A DNA stretch of 64,000 nt from NCBI RefSeq assembly GCF_001718415.1, contig NZ_CP013378.1:3782001-3846000 (forward strand). Direction: 5' to 3'. Positions 39,651 to 48,071 of this stretch are shown here, piece after piece. The position numbers and the translations under genes were made by a program. Under the pieces are notes generated by a model. That model saw only the letters and a program-made list of their open reading frames with translations. It searched no databases and was not told the origin of the DNA. How positions within the stretch are numbered: position 1 is the stretch's first letter; each line of letters opens with the position of its first letter. This DNA is from Burkholderia pseudomultivorans (lineage in GTDB: Bacteria > Pseudomonadota > Gammaproteobacteria > Burkholderiales > Burkholderiaceae).

Positions 39651-40868
39651 ATGCGCCAGCGAATCGCCAAACGCCTCCCCCCCGATGCCGACAAGCTGGT
39701 CGGCCTGTCGCTTGCGCTCTTCGCCTCGGGTAGCCGCATCGAGGATCGCTTCTGGGAAGCGAAGCTCGACGCCCTGCTCGCCAAGATTATCCGCAACGGC
39801 AACCAGACCACGCTCGACGCAGCGCTCGATCATCTTCAGCAAAATCACCCCGACGCATACGGCGCACTCGCCGACATGGCCGAAACGCACAGCGAGTCGA
39901 TGGTGGTCGAACACGACGGCCAGCCGTACGACACGCTGCTGGTTGCGGTGCCCGTGCTCGCATGGACGCGCTACATGATTCCGTCGGGCGCGCTGAAGGG
40001 CGATGTCGCCGACGCACTGCGCACGCAGCTCCAAGCGCACGTGCTCGCGAGCGGCACGCTGGTCGGGCTCGCGCCGTTCCTCTACAGCATCGACCAGTTG
40101 CCGCGGCACCACGTCGAAACCTATCGGCTCGCGCAGCAGCTCGCGCACGCAGCACTCGGCCAGCACGCCGCCAAGCTCAACTTCGGCGACCTGCCCGAAA
40201 CCTCGCCGATCCTGGCCGACCCGCGCTTCCTGCTCGCCGTGGTCGCGGCGCCGGCCGGCGCCCCGCTGTTCCGCTGGCAGGAAGAAGAGCACGGCAGCCG
40301 GATCGAGCGCGGCCAGTGCCTCGAACAATGGATGGCCCAGGGCGGCCCGAATCTGTCGATCGCGCTGCCCGGATGCGAGTTCGAGTGCCTGCTTCCGGAC
40401 GCGTACTACTCCGCATGCCGCGATGCGGACGAACGCATACGCCCGCACACGGTGCGCACCGCGATTCGTTATCTGTTCGACACACTTGGTGCAGCGCCGC
40501 AGGAACTGCGCGCCGTCGTCGCCGGCTTCGGCGAGCGGCGCATCGACGAGTATCGCGTCGGCTTCACGCGGCGCGGCAGCAACGACGTGATCTACGGCGT
40601 CGTATGGCCGCTTTATGGCCGCGAGAACGGCGACGTGTCGATCGACAGCGCGACGCTCGAGGGCGAAGCCCCGATCGAGGGGCCGCTCGAGGAAATCGTC
40701 AGCCTGCTGAAGGAATGCGGCGTCACCGATATTCGCCGGCACGCGGGCCGCTTCGAACCCGAGTACTGCGACGATTGCGGCGTGCCGCTCTACGCCGATC
40801 CGCTCGGCGAAATCGTCCACGCCGAAATGCCGGAAGACGCCTCGCCCGCCCAGCCGCATTTCCACTGA
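39651..40868 (+). CDS. DUF2863-family protein
   Basis: This 405-aa protein has no signal peptide or membrane helix. It begins MRQRIAKRLPPDADKLVGLS and has a mostly alpha/beta pattern; the C-terminal ~30 residues contain a CDDCGVPLYADP pair of cysteines that looks like half of a zinc ribbon. DUF2863 is a betaproteobacterial family of unknown function, usually ~400 aa. I chose ATG 39651 since the upstream part of the frame is an unrelated shadow. It runs divergently from the rRNA operon and is followed by a terminator. Confidence 0.85.
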   Translation: MRQRIAKRLPPDADKLVGLSLALFASGSRIEDRFWEAKLDALLAKIIRNGNQTTLDAALDHLQQNHPDAYGALADMAETHSESMVVEHDGQPYDTLLVAVPVLAWTRYMIPSGALKGDVADALRTQLQAHVLASGTLVGLAPFLYSIDQLPRHHVETYRLAQQLAHAALGQHAAKLNFGDLPETSPILADPRFLLAVVAAPAGAPLFRWQEEEHGSRIERGQCLEQWMAQGGPNLSIALPGCEFECLLPDAYYSACRDADERIRPHTVRTAIRYLFDTLGAAPQELRAVVAGFGERRIDEYRVGFTRRGSNDVIYGVVWPLYGRENGDVSIDSATLEGEAPIEGPLEEIVSLLKECGVTDIRRHAGRFEPEYCDDCGVPLYADPLGEIVHAEMPEDASPAQPHFH

Positions 40869-40902
40869 TCCGCCCTACAGGCCCGCACGGCCTGTGCGTC
40901 CG

Positions 40903-40936
40903 AAGCCGCTCCCGGTTCCGCCGGAGCGGCTTTTTT
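40903..40936 (+). terminator. Terminator after DUF2863
   Basis: AAGCCGCTCC and GGAGCGGCTT form a 10-bp stem around CGGTTCCGCC and are followed by TTTTTC. Confidence 0.92.
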
Positions 40937-41075
40937 CTTATCCGACCTCCCGCGCCCGACATTTCGGACTTCTCCTAGACCTTTCGGCCAAGCAGACATC
41001 GTGTAAGGTATTTGTCATTATTCGGCCCACAGCATGCCCGTCGGCAGATCAATGACTCATCCATGGAGGTTGACT

Positions 41076-41918
41076 ATGCGGTTCCTGGTGCTCAACTCAG
41101 ACGCCGAGCGGCGTGACGGGCTGAAGGCCCTGTTGCGGCAGATCGACCGTCACGCCCGTATCAACGACGCGCCCGACGGCTTCCATGCGCGCCGCCTGTT
41201 GCGCACGCAGCGCTTCGACCTCGTCGCGATCGACTGGCTGGATGTCGGCAGGGTCAGCGAGCTTCAGGCGCTCTGCAGCGCCTGTTCGCCGACGCCCGCC
41301 GCGATGCTGATCGACGAAGCCACGCCGCAGTCGATCCAGCGCTTTTTCAACTACGGCGTCGCAGGCGTGATCCCGCATTCGACGCGGCCGCACCTGATCG
41401 TTCGCGCACTCGAAATGGTGCTGCTCGGCGGCCACTATATTCCGCCGATCGCGCTCAGCCTGCTGCCGTCCACGTCGACGCTCGCGGGCCGCCGCGACGC
41501 CCATTTCCAGGCGCTTGCCGGATCGCTCCCCCGTCGCCCGACCGCCGGGCTGCTGTCGCCGAGACAAGCGCAGATCATGCGCTTCGTTCACCTCGGCAGC
41601 ACGAACAAGATGATCGCGCGCACGCTCGGCATCAGCGAAGGCACCGTGAAAATCCATCTTGCGAGCATCTTCCAGCAGCTCGGTGCGGCAAACCGCGCCG
41701 CCGCGGTCGCGATCTACAACGGCTGGCTGTCGCCCCACCTCGAAGTGCTGCTGGCCAGCCGCGACTGCACACGCAAGCCGGCCCTCGGCGAGCGCGGCCC
41801 CGTCCCGCTGCGCGCACAACGTCGCGACCGCCCGTACCCGCTGCCGGGCGAGCATGCCGGCACGCACGAATTGCAGCTCGCGGCCGAGCCGCCGGCACGA
41901 TTCCGCCGCGAACGCTAG
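41076..41918 (+). CDS. LuxR-family response-regulator-like transcription factor
   Basis: The 280-aa protein has a receiver-like N-terminal domain (about residues 1-125) and a LuxR helix-turn-helix (about 155-220: LLSPRQAQIMRFVHLGSTNKMIARTLGISEGTVKIHLASIF). FDLVAIDW near residue 50 has an aspartate at the usual phosphorylation place. The C-terminal 50 residues are an Arg/Pro-rich tail not found in typical family members. ATG 41076 has GGAGG before it. No histidine kinase is adjacent. Next gene is a membrane permease, so it may regulate it. Confidence 0.85.
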   Translation: MRFLVLNSDAERRDGLKALLRQIDRHARINDAPDGFHARRLLRTQRFDLVAIDWLDVGRVSELQALCSACSPTPAAMLIDEATPQSIQRFFNYGVAGVIPHSTRPHLIVRALEMVLLGGHYIPPIALSLLPSTSTLAGRRDAHFQALAGSLPRRPTAGLLSPRQAQIMRFVHLGSTNKMIARTLGISEGTVKIHLASIFQQLGAANRAAAVAIYNGWLSPHLEVLLASRDCTRKPALGERGPVPLRAQRRDRPYPLPGEHAGTHELQLAAEPPARFRRER

Positions 41919-41993
41919 ACGGACAGTCTCGATATTGCGACGCTCGACATGTGCGGATTCCCACCTTTGATGCTCAACGAGTAATATGAACAC

Positions 41994-42668
41994 ATGGGTT
42001 TTCTTTTCACACCGCTTCCGTTCTGGATTGGCGTCGGTGGCTGGATCGCCGCCGCGGCCCTGCTCGCGCTCGCGTTCTGGAATCGCCCCTTCGTGCGGCT
42101 GCAGGATGCGACGCTCCAGCACGTATGGCTCGCGCTCGTCACCGCGATCACGGTGCTGTGGGCCTCGAACGCGTGGCTCGACGACGGCATCGTCATGCAC
42201 CTGCTCGGCGCGACGCTGCTCGTCACACTATTCGACTGGACCCTCGCGCTCGTTGCGATGGGCGTCGTCACCGCCATCGCCGCAGTCATCTTCGACGCGT
42301 CGTGGCAAGGCGTCGGCCTGACCTATCTGGTTTACGGCGCATTACCGGTCGCCGTATCGGCGTTGCTGCAGCGCGCCGCGCTCGCATGGCTGCCGCACAA
42401 TCTCGCCTCGTTCATCACGGGCCAGGGATTCCTGTCGCCGGCCATCGCGATCGTCGCGGTCGCCGCGGCCGCGGCCGGTGTCCAGCTCGCGCTTGCCGAC
42501 GGCACCCCCGTCGTGATCCCGGCCGGCTATCTGCTGAACACCGCACTGCTCGCGCTCGGCGAAGCATGGTTCACCGGGATGGCGACCGCGCTCATCGCCG
42601 TCTATCGTCCTGCGTGGGTCACGACCTTCGACGTGCGACGCTATCGCCTCGGCGGCCCGCGCGCCTGA
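41994..42668 (+). CDS. CbiM-like energy-coupling-factor permease component (putative)
   Basis: The 224-aa protein has about six to seven hydrophobic segments. Residues around MHLLGATLLVTLFDWTLALVAMG and LPHNLASFITGQGFLSPAI resemble the CbiM/NikM substrate-specific subunits of metal ECF transporters. The typical N-terminal MHIPDG metal site is absent; the start MGFLFTPLPFW has no His. No CbiN, CbiQ or CbiO partner is beside it, so function as a nickel/cobalt importer is doubtful. It lies 75 bases after the LuxR gene. Confidence 0.6.
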   Translation: MGFLFTPLPFWIGVGGWIAAAALLALAFWNRPFVRLQDATLQHVWLALVTAITVLWASNAWLDDGIVMHLLGATLLVTLFDWTLALVAMGVVTAIAAVIFDASWQGVGLTYLVYGALPVAVSALLQRAALAWLPHNLASFITGQGFLSPAIAIVAVAAAAAGVQLALADGTPVVIPAGYLLNTALLALGEAWFTGMATALIAVYRPAWVTTFDVRRYRLGGPRA

Positions 42669-42839
42669 GCACCGGGCCCGGTTCCGGGCCGCATCGACGC
42701 GCATCGTGCACGGCCTGCTCGGCGCAAGAAAGTGCGCCGTCTACTGCGGCACGACTTTTTTACGCTAAGATTGAACTCCTGTTCTTCATCGGGCCTCTAT
42801 ATCTGCCCGATGCCTCATTCGCTCCTCACCAATAACCAG

Positions 42840-43457
42840 ATGGACAGCTCACCCGCCTCGCTCCGGATTCTCCGGGCGTTCGGCAAGCTGGCAGCCTGTG
42901 TCGCGGGCCTGTCGCTTGCGCTTCCGGCACCGGTCTTCGCCGACCTTCTCGACCAGCGCTCCGAGCTGATCAACAAATTCGTCAACGACATGCACGCCGA
43001 TCCGCTCGTCGCCGATTGTGCGGCGCACGGCAGCTTCATCGCCAGCACGTCGTCCGCGTTCGAGCGCGTCGATTTCGCGCCGAATGCATTCGACAGCAGC
43101 AACGCGACGATCACGCCGTGGAACGATTCGTTCGATCAGGGCAAGCAGCGCGTGAAGGTCGACAACATCGTCACCGTCGATGGGCTCGGCATTCGCGGTG
43201 ACGGTGGCGATCCGACGCCGCTGAAGTTTCGCTGCGGCTATGTCGGCCAGCAAATGCTCGCGTTCAGCTGGAACGATCCGGTGCCGCCGCTGAAGCCGCG
43301 CGTCGAACGCCCCGCGCCGTCGACGAAGAAGCTCAAGGGCAAGACGCATCGCGGCAAGGCCAAGGCAACGGGCCACACCGGCAAGAAGTCGGCCGCCGCG
43401 AAAAAATCGGGCGCGCAGAAAAAGACCGTGAAAAAGAAAACCGCGAAGAAGTCCTGA
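42840..43457 (+). CDS. BspC-domain exported protein with highly basic C-terminal tail
   Basis: Start ATG 42840 gives 205 aa; ATG 42810 would add 10 residues. A signal peptide spans about residues 1-34 (ends APVFA-D). The middle domain (35-145) includes NKFVNDMHADPLVADCAAHGSF, a BspC-type domain seen in Burkholderia exported proteins of unknown function. The last ~45 residues (KKLKGKTHRGKAKATGHTGKK...) are almost wholly Lys/Ala/Thr, histone-like. An exported protein with such a tail could bind nucleic acid or cell-surface anions; function unproven. TAAGAT-like -10 lies ~45 bases before 42810. Confidence 0.75.
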   Translation: MDSSPASLRILRAFGKLAACVAGLSLALPAPVFADLLDQRSELINKFVNDMHADPLVADCAAHGSFIASTSSAFERVDFAPNAFDSSNATITPWNDSFDQGKQRVKVDNIVTVDGLGIRGDGGDPTPLKFRCGYVGQQMLAFSWNDPVPPLKPRVERPAPSTKKLKGKTHRGKAKATGHTGKKSAAAKKSGAQKKTVKKKTAKKS

Positions 43458-43480
43458 TACGACGGAACGGCAACGACAGA

Positions 43481-44131
43481 ATCGGGATAGGGGCGGTCAG
43501 TTAACCTGACCGATCCCCTCCCACACCACCCGGCATGCGGGTCCGCACCGGGCGGTTGGAATGGTTGAGGTTGCCGGGCTTGTGTTGCTCCCGACCCGAC
43601 ACCCAGGTTCGCTGTTGTCTGCTTCACCGAAACTGATTCCTCGCTGCCTGGGCCTGTCGGGCTTCACCCTATCCACCGTTCGGCGAGCTTCACTTACGCG
43701 AACATCTGAGGCTATTCACTTCCGAGAACCAGAGGGCTTGCCCTCCCATTCCTTCGGCCCTTCGCTGGCAGCTTTAGCCTTCCCGGCCACACCACCTCAC
43801 TACTACGGCCTCTGCTGACTTCTCGCTCCGGTCTGCACCGTCGCCCTTTCAGGCACAAGGCGAGATCTCCCCAGGTAAGAACGCACTCCTTCATCGCACA
43901 ACCGCCGTATTTACGCCGCTTCGCTTTGGTCACGAGAGCTTTGCGGTTTGTTGCCCGCTCGCCCTGCTCGGCAGCGCCTTCTATACGGTTCTTGTCCATC
44001 GGCTCGCGATTTACGCTCCACGCTTCCTCCCCACACTCGGTCGCCCTCATGCAGTTGCGCTTCGCTTCATTCGCCATGACCAGCTTATGGCGGGACTTTC
44101 ACCCGCAGGAGTGCGCCCATGCTGGGCGCAC
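43481..44131 (-). mobile_element. Group II intron without reverse transcriptase gene (ORF-less), about 650 nt
   Basis: On the minus strand the element starts with GTGCGCCCAGCATGGGCG, the bacterial group II 5' consensus (GTGCG), followed by GCGGGTGAAAGTCCCGC and, about 400 nt in, GTCAGCAGAGGCCGTAGTAG, a sequence common just before the intron-encoded protein. A domain-V hairpin (ACCGCCCGG...CCGGGTGGT with TGCGG/CGCA inside) and a domain-VI-type stem (GGGAGGGG...CCCCTATCCCGAT) close the 3' end at 43481. About 220 nt between carry no reverse-transcriptase frame. It sits directly behind a Rho-independent terminator, the habit of class C introns. Confidence 0.8.
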
Positions 44132-44133
44132 AG

Positions 44134-44170
44134 CAAAAAGCCGGGGCATCGCAGGATGCCCCAGCTTTTT
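44134..44170 (-). terminator. Terminator after the M14 peptidase, adjacent to the intron
   Basis: On the minus strand CTGGGGCATC and GATGCCCCGG pair around CTGC and are followed by CTTTTTGCT. The U-run ends three bases before the intron's GTGCG start, so the intron replaced or followed the original 3' flank. Confidence 0.9.
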
Positions 44171-44189
44171 TTGCGGTCGACGAACTCGC

Positions 44190-45344
44190 TTACGCGAACG
44201 TCTCGACGTGCTTCAGGATCGCAGCCAGCATCGCCGCACCGAGCGCCGCGCTGCGCTCGCCGTTCCAGCCGACGCGCTCGTCGGGCAGGTTCGCATTGTC
44301 CTTGAACGGCATTTCGAGCGTCAGCGACAGGCAGCCGAACCGATGCCCGATGTACTTCGACGCGAGCTTCAGCGCGTCCTCCTTGTACTTGCTTGCCGCA
44401 TAGCCGTGCTCGGTCTGGAAGTCGGGGCTCGCAACCTTGAACGCCTCGATGAACGCGGCCTGCTCCTTGCCCTGCTGCTCGGTGAAGCTCGGCAGCATCT
44501 CCGAACCGGCGACGAACACGTACGGCAGATCCTCGTCGCCGTGAATGTCGAAGAACATGTCGCAGCCGGTCGCATGAATCGCATCGCGCACGGCCAGCAC
44601 CTCGGGGCTGCGCTCCGCATCGGGCGCCATCCACTCGCGGTTCAGGTTCGCGCCCGCGGCATTGGTGCGCAGGTTGCCATGCACGCTGCCGTCGGGGTTC
44701 ATGTTCGGCACGATATGGAACGTCACGCGATCGTAGAGCTTGCGCGCGACCGGATCGCCGGCCCAGTCGCCCCACCCGGCCAGCCGCTTGACCAGCCCTT
44801 CGACGAACCACTCGGCCATCGTCTCGCCCGGATGCTGGCGCGCGATGATCCACACCTTCTTCTTCGGTGCGCCGTCGGTCTCAGGCGTACCGAGCGTCAG
44901 CAGCGACATCGGACGGCCTTCGACTGTGCGGCCGAGTTCAACCACGTTCGCGTGCGGCAACTGCTGGACCGCACCGAGGAACGCCGCGTGCCGCTCTTCC
45001 GAGTACGGTTCGAAATACGCGTAGTAGATGCTGTCGAACTCGGGCGTGTGGTCGATCGTCATCGTCTTGCCGTCGAACGTCGTCGGCACGCGGAACCAGA
45101 CGACGCGGTCGTAGCTCGCGACCGCTTCATAGTTGCGCCAGCCCGACGGATACGCGCACTGGTCCGCGTTCTCGAACGTCATCACGCACCGCTCGCCGCG
45201 CGCGCCGGTCAGGCGGTAGTAGAACCACTGCGCGAATTCCGAGCGATTGTCGCCGCGCACGCGCAGCCGGATCGCATCCGGGCTGTCGCACGACACGACC
45301 TCGATCGCGCCCGCGTCGAAGTTGCTGGTGATCGAAAGGGCCAT
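44190..45344 (-). CDS. M14-family cytosolic zinc carboxypeptidase
   Basis: The 384-aa protein lacks a signal peptide and resembles the cytosolic carboxypeptidase (AGBL/CCP-like) branch of M14. An N-terminal beta domain (about 1-125) precedes the catalytic domain. The zinc ligands are in ARQHPGETMAEW (His, Glu near 168-172) and the His in FFDIHGDED (near 260); NPDGSVHGNLRTNAAGANLNREW carries substrate-binding Arg/Asn, and the catalytic Glu is in LTLEMPFKD (near 345). Substrate could be C-terminal amino acids of peptides. A terminator follows the stop codon. Confidence 0.93.
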   Translation of the reverse strand: MALSITSNFDAGAIEVVSCDSPDAIRLRVRGDNRSEFAQWFYYRLTGARGERCVMTFENADQCAYPSGWRNYEAVASYDRVVWFRVPTTFDGKTMTIDHTPEFDSIYYAYFEPYSEERHAAFLGAVQQLPHANVVELGRTVEGRPMSLLTLGTPETDGAPKKKVWIIARQHPGETMAEWFVEGLVKRLAGWGDWAGDPVARKLYDRVTFHIVPNMNPDGSVHGNLRTNAAGANLNREWMAPDAERSPEVLAVRDAIHATGCDMFFDIHGDEDLPYVFVAGSEMLPSFTEQQGKEQAAFIEAFKVASPDFQTEHGYAASKYKEDALKLASKYIGHRFGCLSLTLEMPFKDNANLPDERVGWNGERSAALGAAMLAAILKHVETFA

Positions 45345-45432
45345 CCGTTTCTCCTTGAGCGGCCGTCACGCGCGGTGTGCCGCGCGCCGGGCCTGATGCA
45401 TGCGCCGGCCGTCTCGTGAACGGCCGGCAGGG

Positions 45433-46215
45433 TCACTCGCCGACTCGCCGGCGATATACGTAAGTCGAATCGTTCGACGCGGCGGCGTCGAACGCATAGC
45501 CTTCCGCCGCAAAATCGCGCAGCGCCTGCGGCTCGGCGATGCGGTTCTCGACGACATAGCGCGCCATCAGGCCGCGCGCGCGCTTCGCATGGAAGCTGAT
45601 GATCTTGTAGCGGCCGCCCTTCCAGTCCTCGAACACCGGCGTGATCACCGGCGCGGCCAGCAGCTTCGGCTTGACCGACTTGAAGTACTCGGTCGACGCG
45701 CAATTGATCAGCACGCGCGACGCGCCGCTGCGCGTTTCGAGCTGCTCGTTCAGCGCGCGCGTGATGCGGTCGCCCCAGAATGCATACAGATCCTTGCCAC
45801 GCGCGTTCGCGAACCGCGTGCCCATCTCGAGCCGGTACGGCTGCAGCAGGTCGAGCGGACGCAGCAGCCCGTACAGGCCCGACAGCACGCGCACGTGCCG
45901 CTGCGCGTAGTCGAGATCGTCGGCCGACAGCGATTTCGCGTCGAATCCTTCGTACACGTCGCCGTTGAACGCGAGCACGGCCTGCTTCGCATTGGCCGGC
46001 GTAAACGTGGGCGACCAGTCCGCGTAGCGCTGGAAGTTCAGCCGCGCGAGCGGGTCGGAAATGTCCATCAGCGTCGCGATGTCCTGAGGCGACAGCTTGC
46101 GCAGCCCGTCGATCAGTTCCGACGCGTCGCCGACGAATGCAGGCTCCGTGTAAGACGGGACGTGGGCGGGCGTCTCGTAGTCGAGGGATTTGGCGGGAGA
46201 GAGAACGATTATCAT
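45433..46215 (-). CDS. yaaA: Peroxide stress protein YaaA (DUF328)
   Basis: The 260-aa protein starts [20 protein letters not shown], the hallmark of YaaA, and has [19 protein letters not shown] and [17 protein letters not shown] signatures. YaaA lowers free intracellular iron during hydrogen peroxide stress in E. coli and so protects DNA. Length matches. It lies between the M14 gene (same strand) and the divergent PIN gene. Regulation by OxyR is known in E. coli; no clear OxyR site was identified here. Confidence 0.95.
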   Translation of the reverse strand: MIIVLSPAKSLDYETPAHVPSYTEPAFVGDASELIDGLRKLSPQDIATLMDISDPLARLNFQRYADWSPTFTPANAKQAVLAFNGDVYEGFDAKSLSADDLDYAQRHVRVLSGLYGLLRPLDLLQPYRLEMGTRFANARGKDLYAFWGDRITRALNEQLETRSGASRVLINCASTEYFKSVKPKLLAAPVITPVFEDWKGGRYKIISFHAKRARGLMARYVVENRIAEPQALRDFAAEGYAFDAAASNDSTYVYRRRVGE

Positions 46216-46272
46216 AGAGGCTCGCTGGCACGCCGTGCCGTGCGGTCAGACGAAAACCACCGATTGTAACGA

Positions 46273-46776
46273 ATGCCCAGCTCCCTCGCCCCGCCCGTCG
46301 CGCGCCGCGTCGTACTCGACTCGAACGTCTGGATCGACATACTCGTGTTCGACGATCCCGCCACGCGTCCGATTCGCGCCGCGCTGGAATGCGGCGCGCT
46401 CGCCGCCGTGATCGACAGCCGCTGCCTGACCGAGCTCGAGCACGTGCTCGACTATCCGCAGTTCCAGGCCCGCGCGATCGACAAGGCCGCCGCGCTCGCG
46501 ACGGTCGCCCGGCTCGCGCGCCTCGTCGAGCCGGCGCCGGTCGACGCCGACGCGCCGCCGCTGCCGAAATGCAAGGACCGCGACGACCAGAAGTTTCTCG
46601 AACTCGCCCGCGCCGCGCAGGCCGAGTGGCTCGTGTCGAAAGACCGCGCGCTGCTGAAGCTCGCGAAGCGCACCGCGCGCGACTTCGGCTTCCGGATCGC
46701 ACAGCCCGCGCCGTTCAACGAGGCCTGCGCGCTCGACGCCGCACCGGCCGCCACCGTTACCGCCACGCCGGCCTGA
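46273..46776 (+). CDS. PIN-domain putative toxin (ribonuclease), no adjacent antitoxin
   Basis: The 167-aa protein carries a PIN nuclease fold. RRVVLDSNVWIDILVFDDPATRP (near residue 12-34) gives the first acidic residue (D), ELEHVLDYPQF the second (E), and KDRDDQKFLELARAAQAEWLVSKD the third and fourth acids. It belongs to the group annotated as toxin components, but no small antitoxin gene precedes or follows; the divergent yaaA and the following aminotransferase are chromosomal housekeeping genes. It may therefore have another RNA-processing role. Confidence 0.85.
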   Translation: MPSSLAPPVARRVVLDSNVWIDILVFDDPATRPIRAALECGALAAVIDSRCLTELEHVLDYPQFQARAIDKAAALATVARLARLVEPAPVDADAPPLPKCKDRDDQKFLELARAAQAEWLVSKDRALLKLAKRTARDFGFRIAQPAPFNEACALDAAPAATVTATPA

Positions 46777-46807
46777 GCGACCGGCATCCACGACTTCGAC
46801 CGTCCCG

Positions 46808-47980
46808 ATGAACGCACCTTCCGACATGCCAACGACTCCCGTTTTTCCCTCGCGCCTGCCGAACGTCGGCACGACGATCTTCACGGTCATGAGTGCGCTC
46901 TCCGCCGAAAAAGGCGCCGTGAACCTCGGCCAGGGCTTCCCGGATTTCGACTGCGATCCGCGCATCGTCGACGCGGTCGCGGCCGCGATGCGCAACGGCC
47001 ACAACCAGTATCCGCCGATGGCGGGCGTCGCGCCGCTGCGCGAGGCAATCGCGGACAAGATCGCGCAGGTCTACGGCCGGCGCTACGATCCGGCCACCGA
47101 GATCACGGTGACGGCCGGCGCGACGCAGGCGCTGCTCACCGCGATCCTGTGCGCGGTGCATCCGGGCGACGAGGTGATCGTCGTCGAGCCGACCTACGAC
47201 AGCTACCTGCCGTCGATCGAACTGGCGGGCGGCAAACCGGTGTTCGTCACGCTGGAAGCGCCCGACTACGCGATCCCGTTCGACCGTCTCGCGGCCGCGA
47301 TCACGCCGAAGACGCGCATGATCCTGATCAATACGCCGCACAATCCGACCGGCACCGTGTGGCGCGAGGCAGACATGCGCAAGCTCGAGGAGATCGTGCG
47401 CGGCACCAACGTGCTGATCCTGTCCGACGAGGTGTACGAGCACATGGTGTACGACGGCGCGCGCCACGAAAGCGTCGCGCGCTATCCGGAACTCGCGGCG
47501 CGCAGCTTCATCGTGTCGAGCTTCGGCAAGACCTATCACGTGACGGGCTGGAAGGTCGGTTACGTCGCGGCGCCCGCCGCACTGAGCGCCGAGTTCCGCA
47601 AGGTCCATCAGTTCAACGTGTTCACGGTGAACACGCCGATGCAGATCGGCCTCGCCGACTACCTGCGCGATCCGGCGCCGTACCTGACGCTCGCCGGCTT
47701 CTACCAGAACAAGCGCGACTTCTTCCGCGCGGGCCTCGAACGCACGCGCTTCAAGCTGCTGCCGTGCTCGGGCACGTACTTCCAGTGCGTCGACTATTCG
47801 GCGATCAGCGATCTGCCGGAAGCGGAATTCTCGAAATGGCTGACCTCGGAGATCGGCGTGGCCGCGATTCCGGTGTCGGCGTTCTATCACGCGCCGCACG
47901 AATCGGGCGTCGTGCGCTTCTGCTTCGCGAAGCAGGAAAGCACGCTGGCGGCCGCGCTCGAACGGCTCGCCCGCCTGTAA
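46808..47980 (+). CDS. PLP aminotransferase (YbdL/methionine-kynurenine type)
   Basis: This 390-aa class I aminotransferase resembles YbdL/kynurenine aminotransferases. VNLGQGFPDFD (near residue 38), NQYPPMAGVAPLREAIADKI, NTPHNPTGTVWREADM (near 178) and SSFGKTYHVTGWKVGYVAAP with the PLP-binding lysine (near 240) are characteristic; RFCFAKQESTL near the end holds the substrate carboxylate Arg. Probable substrates are methionine, glutamine or kynurenine with a 2-oxo acid. It begins 31 bases after the PIN gene and may share its transcript. Confidence 0.9.
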   Translation: MNAPSDMPTTPVFPSRLPNVGTTIFTVMSALSAEKGAVNLGQGFPDFDCDPRIVDAVAAAMRNGHNQYPPMAGVAPLREAIADKIAQVYGRRYDPATEITVTAGATQALLTAILCAVHPGDEVIVVEPTYDSYLPSIELAGGKPVFVTLEAPDYAIPFDRLAAAITPKTRMILINTPHNPTGTVWREADMRKLEEIVRGTNVLILSDEVYEHMVYDGARHESVARYPELAARSFIVSSFGKTYHVTGWKVGYVAAPAALSAEFRKVHQFNVFTVNTPMQIGLADYLRDPAPYLTLAGFYQNKRDFFRAGLERTRFKLLPCSGTYFQCVDYSAISDLPEAEFSKWLTSEIGVAAIPVSAFYHAPHESGVVRFCFAKQESTLAAALERLARL

Positions 47981-47986
47981 GTGCGC

Positions 47987-48013
47987 GATCGGGCGACCGC
48001 GCGTCGCCCGATC
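47987..48013. terminator. Perfect palindromic hairpin between convergent genes
   Basis: GATCGGGCGAC (47987-47997) and GTCGCCCGATC (48003-48013) form an 11-bp perfect stem around CGCGC. There is no U-run on either side, so it may act as a bidirectional barrier (Rho-dependent or RNA-stability element) between the aminotransferase and the GST gene. Confidence 0.5.
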
Positions 48014-48071
48014 ATCGGCCGCACGCAGCGGCCACGTTCATGGCGCGACGCCCTTGGGCGCCGCACCGCCG

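Noticed and set aside
43712..44077. A 121-codon minus-strand frame within the intron
   Set aside because: It overlaps the structured intron RNA, resembles no reverse transcriptase or maturase, and similar false frames occur in group II introns.
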